A stretch of DNA of 64,000 bases from Lepidurus packardi (taxonomy: Eukaryota; Arthropoda; Branchiopoda; Notostraca; Triopsidae): contig JAKZAN010000077.1 in NCBI GenBank assembly GCA_023053545.1, positions 88,925 through 152,924 on the forward strand. The letters are read 5' to 3'. Below the pieces are notes generated by a model. It was not told where the DNA came from. It saw only the letters and a program-made list of their open reading frames with translations, and made no database searches. The stretch's first letter is position 1; each line of letters opens with the position of its first letter. The position numbers and the translations under genes are program-made. Shown one piece after another: positions 26,484 to 38,160 of the stretch.

Positions 26484-27074
26484 TTAATTCAGTCCGTAAG
26501 GAATTAATTCAGTCCGTAAGGAATTATTTAAGTATGTAAGGAAATAATTCAGTCCGTAAGTAATTAATTCAGTCCGTAATGAATAACTTCAGTACGTAAA
26601 GAAATAATTCAGTCCGAAATGGATTAATTAAGTCCGAAATGAATTAATTCAGTCCGTAAGGAATTAATAAAATCCATACGGAATTAATTCAGACCGTAAG
26701 GAATTAATTAAGTACGTAAGGAATTAACTAAGTCCGAAAGGAATTAATTCAGTCCGTAAGGAATTAATTCAGTCCGTAAGGATTTAATTCAGTCAGTAAG
26801 GAATTAATTCAGTCCGTAAGGAATTAATTCAGTCCGTAAGGAATTAGTTCAGTCCGTAAGGATTTAATTCAGTCCGTAAGGTATTAATTCAGTCCGTAAG
26901 GAATTAATTCAGTCCGTAAGGAATTAATTCAGTCTGTAATGGATTAATTAAGTCCGTAATGAATAAATTCAGTCCGTAAGGAATTAATAAAATCCGTACG
27001 GAATTAATTCAGTCCGTAAGGAATTAATAAAATCCGTAAGGAATTAATTCAGTCCGTAAGGAATTAATTCAGTC
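26484..27074 (+). repeat. 872-bp-offset duplication, copy 2
   Basis: Partner of 25,612-26,202. Private changes here include CCGTAATGAATAACTT near 26,577 and CCATACGG near 26,674 in the AATAAAATCC variant. Confidence 0.82.
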
Positions 27075-28460
27075 TGTAATGGATTAATTAAGTCCGTAAT
27101 CGATTAATTAAGTCCGTAATGAATTAATTCAGTCCGTATGAAATTAATTCAGACCGTAAGGAATTAATTAAGTACGTAAGGAATTAATTAAGTCCGTAAG
27201 GAATTAATTCAGTCCGTAAGGAATTAATTCAGTCCGTAATCGATTAATTAAGTCCGTAATGAATTAATTCAGTCCGTATGAAATTAATTCAGTCCGTAAG
27301 GAATTAATTAAGGAATTAATTCAGTCCGTAAGGAATTAATTCAGTCCGTAAGGAATTATTTCAGTATGTAAGGAAATAATTCAGTCCGTAAGTAATTAAT
27401 TCAGTCCGTAAGGAATAACTTCAGTACGTAAAAAAATAATTCAGTCCGTAATGGATTAACTAAGTCCGTAATGAATTAATTCAGTCCGTAAGGAATTAAT
27501 AAAATCCGTACGGAATTAATTCAGACCGTAAGGAATTAATTAAGTACGTAAGGAATTAACTAAGTCCGAAAGGAATTAATTCAGTCCGTAAGGAATTAAT
27601 TCAGTCCGTAAGGAATTAATTAAGTCCGTAAGGAATTAATTCAGTCCGTAAGGAATTAATTTAGTCCGTAAGGAATTAATTCAGTCCGTAAGGAATTAAT
27701 TAAGTCAGTAAGGAATTAATTCAGTCCGTAAGGAATTAATTCAGTCCGTAAGGAATTAATTCAGTCCGTAAGGATTTAATTCAGTCCGTAAGGTATTAAT
27801 TCAGTCCGTAAGGAATTAATTCAGTCCGTAAGGAATTAATTCAGTCCGTAAGGAATTAATTCAGTCCGTAAGGATTTAATTCAGTCCGTAAGGAATTAAT
27901 TCAGTCCGTAAGGAATTAATTCAGTCCGTATGAAATTAATTCAGTCCGTAAGGAATTAATTAAGGAATTAATTCAGTCCGTAAGGAATTAATTCAGTCCG
28001 TAACGAATAACTTCAGTACGTAAGGAAATAATTCAGTCCGTAATGGATTAATTAAGTCCGTAATGAATTAATTCAGTCCGTAAGGAATTAATAAAATCCG
28101 TACGGAATTAGTTCAGGCCGTAAGGAATTAATTCAGTCCGTAAGGAATTAATTCAGTCCGTAAGGAATTAATTCAGTCCGTAAGGAATTAATTCAGTCAG
28201 TAAGGAATTAATTCAGTCCGTAAGGAATTAATTCAGTCCGTAAGGAATTAATTCAGTCCGTAAGGATTTAATTCAGTCCGTAAGGTATTAATTCAGTCCG
28301 TAAGGAATTAATTCAGTCCGTAAGGAATTAATTCAGTCCGTATGAAATTAATTCAGTCCGTAAGGAATTAATTAAGGAATTAATTCAGTCCATAAGGAAT
28401 TAATTCAGTCCGTAAGGAATAACTTCAGTACGTAAGGAAATAATTCAGTCCGTAATGGAT
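26945..28460 (+). repeat. 1,516-bp direct tandem duplication, unit 1
   Basis: Unit 2 follows directly at 28,461. Truncated units pair at 27304/28820, 27956/29472 and 28368/29884. Private marks pair at ACGTAAAAAAATAATT (27,425/28,941) and CCGTAACGAATAAC (28,001/29,517). The length is 74 monomers plus three 12-bp units. Confidence 0.9.
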
Positions 28461-29950
28461 TAATTAAGTCCGTAATGAATTAATTCAGTCCGTAAGGAAT
28501 TAATAAAATCCGTACGGAATTAATTCAGTCCGTAAGGAATTAATAAAATCCGTAAGGAATTAATTCAGTCCGTAAGGAATTAATTCAGTCTGTAATGGAT
28601 TAATTAAGTCCGTAATCGATTAATTAAGTCCGTAATGAATTAATTCAGTCCGTATGAAATTAATTCAGACCGTAAGGAATTAATTAAGTACGTAAGGAAT
28701 TAATTAAGTCCGTAAGGAATTAATTCAGTCCGTAAGGAATTAATTCAGTCCGTAATCGATTAATTAAGTCCGTAATGAATTAATTCAGTCCGTATGAAAT
28801 TAATTCAGTCCGTAAGGAATTAATTAAGGAATTAATTCAGTCCGTAAGGAATTAATTCAGTCCGTAAGGAATTATTTCAGTATGTAAGGAAATAATTCAG
28901 TCCGTAAGTAATTAATTCAGTCCGTAAGGAATAACTTCAGTACGTAAAAAAATAATTCAGTCCGTAATGGATTAACTAAGTCCGTAATGAATTAATTCAG
29001 TCCGTAAGGAATTAATAAAATCCGTACGGAATTAATTCAGACCGTAAGGAATTAATTAAGTACGTAAGGAATTAACTAAGTCCGAAAGGAATTAATTCAG
29101 TCCGTAAGGAATTAATTCAGTCCGTAAGGAATTAATTAAGTCCGTAAGGAATTAATTCAGTCCGTAAGGAATTAATTTAGTCCGTAAGGAATTAATTCAG
29201 TCCGTAAGGAATTAATTAAGTCAGTAAGGAATTAATTCAGTCCGTAAGGAATTAATTCAGTCCGTAAGGAATTAATTCAGTCCGTAAGGATTTAATTCAG
29301 TCCGTAAGGTATTAATTCAGTCCGTAAGGAATTAATTCAGTCCGTAAGGAATTAATTCAGTCCGTAAGGAATTAATTCAGTCCGTAAGGATTTAATTCAG
29401 TCCGTAAGGAATTAATTCAGTCCGTAAGGAATTAATTCAGTCCGTATGAAATTAATTCAGTCCGTAAGGAATTAATTAAGGAATTAATTCAGTCCGTAAG
29501 GAATTAATTCAGTCCGTAACGAATAACTTCAGTACGTAAGGAAATAATTCAGTCCGTAATGGATTAATTAAGTCCGTAATGAATTAATTCAGTCCGTAAG
29601 GAATTAATAAAATCCGTACGGAATTAGTTCAGGCCGTAAGGAATTAATTCAGTCCGTAAGGAATTAATTCAGTCCGTAAGGAATTAATTCAGTCCGTAAG
29701 GAATTAATTCAGTCAGTAAGGAATTAATTCAGTCCGTAAGGAATTAATTCAGTCCGTAAGGAATTAATTCAGTCCGTAAGGATTTAATTCAGTCCGTAAG
29801 GTATTAATTCAGTCCGTAAGGAATTAATTCAGTCCGTAAGGAATTAATTCAGTCCGTATGAAATTAATTCAGTCCGTAAGGAATTAATTAAGGAATTAAT
29901 TCAGTCCATAAGGAATTAATTCAGTCCGTAAGGAATAACTTCAGTACGTA
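28461..29950 (+). repeat. 1,516-bp direct tandem duplication, unit 2
   Basis: This matches unit 1 until about 29,950, where ACGTAAAGAAATAATT replaces ACGTAAGGAAATAATT and a different segment (shared with 32,801) begins. Confidence 0.88.
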
Positions 29951-31045
29951 AAGAAATAATTCAGTCCGAAATGGATTAATTAAGTCCGTAATGAATTAAT
30001 TCAGTCCGTAAGGAATTAATTCAGTCCGTAAGGATTTAATTCAGTCAGTAAGGAATTAATTCAGTCCGTAAAGAATTAATTCAGTCCGTAAGGAATTAAT
30101 TCAGTCCGTAAGGATTTAATTCAGTCCGTAAGGTATTAATTCAGTCCGTAAGGAAATAATTCAGTCCGTAAGGAATTAATTCAGTCTGTAATGGATTAAT
30201 TAAGTCCGTAATGAATAAATTCAGTCCGTAAGGAATTAATAAAATCCGTAAGGAATTAATTCAGTCCGTAAGGAATTAATTCAGTCTGTAATGGATTAAT
30301 TAAGTCCGTAATGAATTAATTCAGTCCGTATGAAATAAATTCAGTCCGTAAGGAATTAATAAAATCCGTACGGAATTAATTCAGTTCGTAAGGAATTTAT
30401 TCAGTCCGTAAGGAATTAATAAAATCCGTACGGAATTAATTCAGTCCGTAAGGAATTAATAAAATCCGTACGGAATTAATTCAGACCGTAAGGAATTAAT
30501 TAAGTACGTAAGGAATTAATTAAGTCCGTAAGGAATTAATTCAGTCCGTAAGGAATTAATTTAGTCCGTAAGGAATTAATTCAGTCCGTAAGGAATTAAT
30601 TCAGTCAGTAAGGAATTCATTCAGTCCGTAAGGAATTAATTCAGTCCGTAAGGAATTAATTCAGTCCGTAAGGATTTAATTCAGTCCGTAAGGTATTAAT
30701 TCAGTCCGTAAGGAATTTATTCAGTCCGTAAAGAATTAATAAAATCCGTACGGAATTAATTCAGTACGTAAGGAATTAATAAAATCCGTACGGAATTAAT
30801 TCAGACCGTAAGGAATTAATTAAGTACGTAAGGAATTAATTAAGTCCGTAAGGAATTAATTCAGTCCGTAAGGAATTAATTTAGTCCGTAAGGAATTAAT
30901 TCAGTCCGTAAGGAATTAACTCAGTCCGTAATCGATTAATTAAGTCCGTAATGAATTAATTCAGTCCGTATGAAATTAATTCAGTCCGTAAGGAATTAAT
31001 TAAGGAATTAATTCAGTCCGTAAGGAATTAATTAAGGAATTAATT
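29921..31045 (+). repeat. 2,860-bp-offset duplication, copy 1
   Basis: This matches 32,781-33,905. Shared marks are CCGTAAAGAATT (30,061/32,921), CAGTCAGTAAGGAATTCATT (30,601/33,461) and the unusual pair of truncated units only 32 bp apart (30996 and 31028; 33856 and 33888). Private change: GGAATTAACTCAG near 30,911. Confidence 0.87.
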
Positions 31046-32780
31046 CAGTCCGTAAGGAATTAATTCAGTCCGTAAGGAATTATTTCAGTATGTAAGGAAA
31101 TAATTCAGTCCGTAAGTAATTAATTCAGTCCGTAAGGAATAACTTCAGTACGTAAAGAAATAATTCAGTCCGTAATGGATTAACTAAGTCCGTAATGAAT
31201 TAATTCAGTCCGTAAGGAATTAATAAAATCCGTACGGAATTAATTCAGACCGTAAGGAATTAATTAAGTACGTAAGGAATTAACTAAGTCCGAAAGGAAT
31301 TAATTCAGTCCGTAAGGAATTAATTCAGTCCGTAAGGAATTAATTAAGTCCGTAAGGAATTAATTCAGTCCGTAAGGAATTAATTTAGTCCGTAAGGAAT
31401 TAATTCAGTCCGTAAGGAATTAATTAAGTCAGTAAGGAATTAATTCAGTCCGTAAGGAATTAATTCAGTCCGTAAGGATTTAATTCAGTCCGTAAGGTAT
31501 TAATTCAGTCCGTAAGGAATTAATTCAGTCCGTAAGGAAATAATTCAGTCCGTAAGGAATTAATTCAGTCCGTAAGGATTTAATTCAGTCCGTAAGGAAT
31601 TAATTCAGTCCGTAAGGAATTAATTCAATCCGTATGAAATTAATTCAGTCCGTAAGGAATTAATTAAGGAATTAATTCAGTCCGTAAGGAATTAATTCAG
31701 TCCGTAAGGAATAACTTCAGTACGTAAGGAAATAATTCAGTCCGTAATGGATTAATTAAGTCCGTAATGAATTAATTCAGTCCGTAAGGAATTAATAAAA
31801 TCCGTACGGAATTAATTCAGGCCGTAAGGAATTAATTCAGTCCGTAAGGAATTAATTCAGTCCGTAAGGAATTAATTCAGTCCGTAAGGATTTAATTCAG
31901 TCCGTAAGGTATTAATTCAGTCCGTAAGGAATTAATTCAGTCCGTAAGGAATTAATTCAGTCCGTAAGGAATTAATTCAGTCCGTAAGGATTTAATTCAG
32001 TCCGTAAGGAATTAATTCAGTCCGTAAGGAATTAATTCAGTCCGTATGAAATTAATTCAGTCCGTAAGGAATTAATTAAGGAATTAATTCAGTCCGTAAG
32101 GAATTAATTCAGTCCGTAAGGAATAACTTCAGTACGTAAGGAAATAATTCAGTCCGTAATGGATTAATTAAGTCCGTAATGAATTAATTCAGTCCGTAAG
32201 GAATTAATAAAATCCGTACGGAATTAGTTCAGGCCGTAAGGAATTAATTCAGTCCGTAAGGAATTAATTCAGTCCGTAAGGAATTAATTCAGTCCGTAAG
32301 GAATTAATTCAGTCAGTAAGGAATTAATTCAGTCCGTAAGGAATTAATTCAGTCCGTAAGGAATTAATTCAGTCCGTAAGGATTTAATTCAGTCCGTAAG
32401 GTATTAATTCAGTCCGTAAGGAATTAATTCAGTCCGTAAGGAATTAATTCAGTCCGTATGAAATTAATTCAGTCCGTAAGGAATTAATTAAGGAATTAAT
32501 TCAGTCCATAAGGAATTAATTCAGTCCGTAAGGAATAACTTCAGTACGTAAGGAAATAATTCAGTCCGTAATGGATTAATTAAGTCCGTAATGAATTAAT
32601 TCAGTCCGTAAGGAATTAATAAAATCCGTACGGAATTAATTCAGACCGTAAGGAATTAATTAAGTCCGTAAGGAATTAATTCAGTCCGTAAGGAATTAAT
32701 TCAGTCCGTAAGGAATTAATTCAGTCCGTAAGGAATTATTTCAGTATGTAAGGAAATAATTCAGTCCGTAAGTAATTAAT

Positions 32781-33905
32781 TCAGTCCGTAAGGAATAACT
32801 TCAGTACGTAAAGAAATAATTCAGTCCGAAATGGATTAATTAAGTCCGTAATGAATTAATTCAGTCCGTAAGGAATTAATTCAGTCCGTAAGGATTTAAT
32901 TCAGTCAGTAAGGAATTAATTCAGTCCGTAAAGAATTAATTCAGTCCGTAAGGAATTAATTCAGTCCGTAAGGATTTAATTCAGTCCGTAAGGTATTAAT
33001 TCAGTCCGTAAGGAAATAATTCAGTCCGTAAGGAATTAATTCAGTCTGTAATGGATTAATTAAGTCCGTAATGAATAAATTCAGTCCGTAAGGAATTAAT
33101 AAAATCCGTAAGGAATTAATTCAGTCCGTAAGGAATTAATTCAGTCTGTAATGGATTAATTAAGTCCGTAATGAATTAATTCAGTCCGTATGAAATAAAT
33201 TCAGTCCGTAAGGAATTAATAAAATCCGTACGGAATTAATTCAGTTCGTAAGGAATTTATTCAGTCCGTAAGGAAATAATAAAATCCGTACGGAATTAAT
33301 TCAGTCCGTAAGGAATTAATAAAATCCGTACGGAATTAATTCAGACCGTAAGGAATTAATTAAGTACGTAAGGAATTAATTAAGTCCGTAAGGAATTAAT
33401 TCAGTCCGTAAGGAATTAATTTAGTCCGTAAGGAATTAATTCAGTCCGTAAGGAATTAATTCAGTCAGTAAGGAATTCATTCAGTCCGTAAGGAATTAAT
33501 TCAGTCCGTAAGGAATTAATTCAGTCCGTAAGGATTTAATTCAGTCCGTAAGGTATTAATTCAGTCCGTAAGGAATTTATTCAGTCCGTAAAGAATTAAT
33601 AAAATCCGTACGGAATTAATTCAGTACGTAAGGAATTAATAAAATCCGTACGGAATTAATTCAGACCGTAAGGAATTAATTAAGTACGTAAGGAATTAAT
33701 TAAGTCCGTAAGGAATTAATTCAGTCCGTAAGGAATTAATTTAGTCCGTAAGGAATTAATTCAGTCCGTAAGGAATTAATTCAGTCCGTAATCGATTAAT
33801 TAAGTCCGTAATGAATTAATTCAGTCCGTATGAAATTAATTCAGTCCGTAAGGAATTAATTAAGGAATTAATTCAGTCCGTAAGGAATTAATTAAGGAAT
33901 TAATT
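32781..33905 (+). repeat. 2,860-bp-offset duplication, copy 2
   Basis: Partner of 29,921-31,045, with the same double truncated unit at 33856/33888. A private GGAAATAATAAAATCC change lies near 33,271. After about 33,905 the copy continues as TTTAGTCCG rather than CAGTCCG. Confidence 0.87.
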
Positions 33906-36091
33906 TAGTCCGTAAGGAATTAATTCAGTCCGTAAGGAATTAATTCAGTCAGTAAGGAATTCATTCAGTCCGTAAGGAATTAATTCAGTCCGTATGAAAT
34001 TAATTCAGTCCGTAAGGAATTAATTAAGGAATTAATTCAGTCCGTAAGGAATTAATTCAGTCCGTAAGGAATAACTTCAGTACGTAAGGAAATAATTCAG
34101 TCCGTAATGGATTAATTAAGTCCGTAATGAATTAATTCAGTCCGTAAGGAATTAATAAAATCCGTACGGAATTAATTCAGGCCGTAAGGAATTAATTCAG
34201 TCCGTAAGGAATTAATTCAGTCCGTAAGGAATTAATTCAGTCAGTAAGGAATTAATTCAGTCCGTAAGGAATTATTTCAGTCCGTAAGGAATTAATTCAG
34301 TCCGTAAGGATTTAATTCAGTCCGTAAGGTATTAATTCAGTCCGTAAGGAATTAATTCAGTCCGTAAGGAATTAATTCAGTCCGTATGAAATTAATTCAG
34401 TCCGTAAGGAATTAATTAAGGAATTAATTCAGTCCATAAGGAATTAATTCAGTCCGTAAGGAATAACTTCAGTACGTAAGGAAATAATTCAGTCCGTAAT
34501 GGATTAATTAAGTCCGTAATGAATTAATTCAGTCCGTAAGGAATTAATAAAATCCGTACGGAATTAATTCAGTCCGTAAGGATTTAATTCAGTCCGTAAG
34601 GAATTAATTCAGTCCGTAAGGAATTAATTCAGTCCGTAAGGAATTAATTCAGTCTGTAATGGATTAATTAAGTCCGTAATGAATAAATTCAGTCCGTAAG
34701 GAATTAATAAAATCCGTACGGAATTAATTCAGTTCGTAAGGAATTTATTCAGTCCGTAAGGAATTAATAAAATCCGTACGGAATTAATTCAGTCCGTAAG
34801 GAATTAATAAAATCCGTACGGAATTAATTCAGACCGTAAGGAATTAATTCAGTCCGTAAGGAATTAATTTAGTCCGTAAGGAATTAATTCAGTCCGTAAG
34901 GAATTAATTCAGTCAGTAAGGAATTAATTCAGTCCGTAAGGAATTAATTCAGTCCGTAAGGAATTAATTCAGTCCGTAAGGATTTAATTCAGTCCGTAAG
35001 GTATTAATTCAGTCCGTAAGGAATTTATTCAGTCCGTAAGGAATTAATTCAGTCCGTAAGGAATTAATTCAGTCCGTAAGGATTTAATTCAGTCCGTAAG
35101 GAATTAATTCAGTCCGTAAGGAATTAATTCAGTCCGTATGAAATTAATTCAGTCCGTAAGGAATTAATTAAGGAATTAATTCAGTCCGTAAGGAATTAAT
35201 TCAGTCCGTAAGGAATAACTTCAGTACGTAAGGAAATAATTCAGTCCGTAATGGATTAATTAAGTCCGTAATGAATTAATTCAGTCCGTAAGGAATTAAT
35301 AAAATCCGTACGGAATTAATTCAGGCCGTAAGGAATTAATTCAGTCCGTAAGGAATTAATTCAGTCCGTAAGGAATTAATTCAGTCCGTAAGGAATTAAT
35401 TCAGTCCGTAAGGAATTAATTCAGTCCGTAAGGATTTAATTCAGTCCGTAAGGTATTAATTCAGTCCGTAAGGAATTAATTCAGTCCGTAAGGAATTAAT
35501 TCAGTCCGTATGAAATTAATTCAGTCCGTAAGGAATTAATTAAGGAATTAATTCAGTCCATAAGGAATTAATTCAGTCCGTAAGGAATAACTTCAGTACG
35601 TAAGGAAATAATTCAGTCCGTAATGGATTAATTAAGTCCGTAATGAATTAATTCAGTCCGTAAGGAATTAATAAAATCCGTACGGAATTAATTCAGACCG
35701 TAAGGAATTAATTAAGTCCGTAAGGAATTAATTCAGTCCGTAAGGAATTAATTCAGACCGTAAGGAATTAATTCAGTCCGTAAGGAATTATTTCAGTATG
35801 TAAGGAAATAATTCAGTCCGTAAGTAATTAATTCAGTCCGTAAGGAATAACTTCAGTACGTAAAGAAATAATTCAGTCCGAAATGGATTAATTAAGTCCG
35901 TAATGAATTAATTCAGTCCGTAAGGAATTAATAAAATCCGTACGGAATTAATTCAGACCGTAAGGAATTAATTAAGTACGTAAGGAATTAACTAAGTCCG
36001 AAAGGAATTAATTCAGTCCGTAAGGAATTAATTCAGTCCGTAAGGATTTAATTCAGTCAGTAAGGAATTAATTCAGTCCGTAAAGAATTAA

Positions 36092-36548
36092 TTCAGTCCG
36101 TAAGGTATTAATTCAGTCCGTAAGGAAATAATTCAGTCCGTAAGGAATTAATTCAGTCTGTAACGGATTAATTAAGTCCGTAATGAATAAATTCAGTCCG
36201 TAAGGAATTAATAAAATCCGTAAGGAATTAATTCAGTCCGTAAGGAATTAATTCAGTCTGTAATGGATTAATTAAGTCCGTAATGAATTAATTCAGTCCG
36301 TATGAAATTAATTCAGTCCGTAAGGAATTAATTAAGGAATTAATTCAGTCCGTAAGGAATTAATTCAGTCCGTAAGGAATTATTTCAGTATGTAAGGAAA
36401 TAATTCAGTCCGTAAGTAATTAATTCAGTACGTAAGGAATAACTTCAGTACGTAAAGAAATAATTCAGTCCAAAATGGATTAATTAAGTCCGTAATGAAT
36501 TAATTCAGTCCGTAAGGAATTAATAAAATCCGTACGGAATTAATTCAG
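36092..36548 (+). repeat. 752-bp-offset duplication, copy 1
   Basis: This matches 36,844-37,300. Shared rare marks are CTGTAACGGATT (TGTAACGG at 36,159/36,911), CAGTACGTAAGGAATAAC (36,429/37,181) and TCCAAAATGG (36,469/37,221). The sequence between the copies (about 36,549-36,843) instead matches 37,621 onward at offset 1,072, so this locus is a two-source mosaic. Confidence 0.83.
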
Positions 36549-36843
36549 TTCGTAAGGAATTTATTCAGTCCGTAAGGAATTAATAAAATCCGTACGGAAT
36601 TAATTCAGTCCGTAAGGAATTAATAAAATCCGTACGGAATTAATTCAGACCGTAAGGAATTAATTAAGTACGTAAGGAATTAATTAAGTCCGTAAGGAAT
36701 TAATTCAGTCCGTAAGGAATTAATTTAGTCCGTAAGGAATTAATTCAGTCCGTAAGGAATTAATTCAGTCAGTAAGGAATTCATTCAGTCCGTAAGGAAT
36801 TAATTCAGTCCGTAAGGAATTAATTCAGTCCGTAAGGATTTAA

Positions 36844-37300
36844 TTCAGTCCGTAAGGTATTAATTCAGTCCGTAAGGAAATAATTCAGTCCGTAAGGAAT
36901 TAATTCAGTCTGTAACGGATTAATTAAGTCCGTAATGAATAAATTCAGTCCGTAAGGAATTAATAAAATCCGTAAGGAATTAATTCAGTCCGTAAGGAAT
37001 TAATTCAGTCTGTAATGGATTAATTAAGTCCGTAATGAATTAATTCAGTCCGTATGAAATTAATTCAGTCCGTAAGGAATTAATTAAGGAATTAATTCAG
37101 TCCGTAAGGAATTAATTCAGTCCGTAAGGAATTATTTCAGTATGTAAGGAAATAATTCAGTCCGTAAGTAATTAATTCAGTACGTAAGGAATAACTTCAG
37201 TACGTAAAGAAATAATTCAGTCCAAAATGGATTAATTAAGTCCGTAATGAATTAATTCAGTCCGTAAGGAATTAATAAAATCCGTACGGAATTAATTCAG
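36844..37300 (+). repeat. 752-bp-offset duplication, copy 2
   Basis: Partner of 36,092-36,548; the match ends where copy 1 reads CAGTTCG and copy 2 reads CAGCCCG. Confidence 0.83.
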
Positions 37301-38160
37301 CCCGTAAGGAATTAATTAAGTACGTAAGGAATTAACTAAGTCCGAAAGGAATTAATTCAGTCCGTAAGGAATTAATTCAGTCCGTAAGGATTTAATTCAG
37401 TCAGTAAGGAATTAATTCAGTCCGTAAGGAATTAATTCAGTCCGTAAGGAATTAATTCAGTCCGTAAGGATTTAATTCAGTCCGTAAGGTATTAATTCAG
37501 TCCGTAAGGAATTAATTCAGTCCGTAAGGAATTAATTCAGTCTGTAATGGATTAATTAAGTCCGTAATGAATAAATTCAGTCCGTAAGGAATTAATAAAA
37601 TCCGTACGGAATTAATTCAGTTCGTAAGGAATTTATTCAGTCCGTAAGGAATTAATAAAATCCGTACGGAATTAATTCAGTCCGTAAGGAATTAATAAAA
37701 TCCGTACGGAATTAATTCAGACCGTAAGGAATTAATTAAGTACGTAAGGAATTAATTAAGTCCGTAAGGAATTAATTCAGTCCGTAAGGAATTAATTTAG
37801 TCCGTAAGGAATTAATTCAGTCCGTAAGGAATTAATTCAGTCAGTAAGGAATTCATTCAGTCCGTAAGGAATTAATTCAGTCCGTAAGGAATTAATTCAG
37901 TCCGTAAGGACTTAGTTCAGTCCGTAAGGTATTAATTCAGTCCGTAAGGAATTTATTCAGTCCGTAAAGAATTAATAAAATCCGTACGGAATTAATTCAG
38001 TACGTAAGGAATTAATAAAATCCGTACGGAATTAATTCAGACCGTAAGGAATTAATTAAGTACGTAAGGAATCAATTAAGTCCGTAAGGAATTAATTCAG
38101 TCCGTAAGGAATTAATTTAGTCCGTAAGGAATTAATTCAGTCCGTAAGGAATTAATTAAG

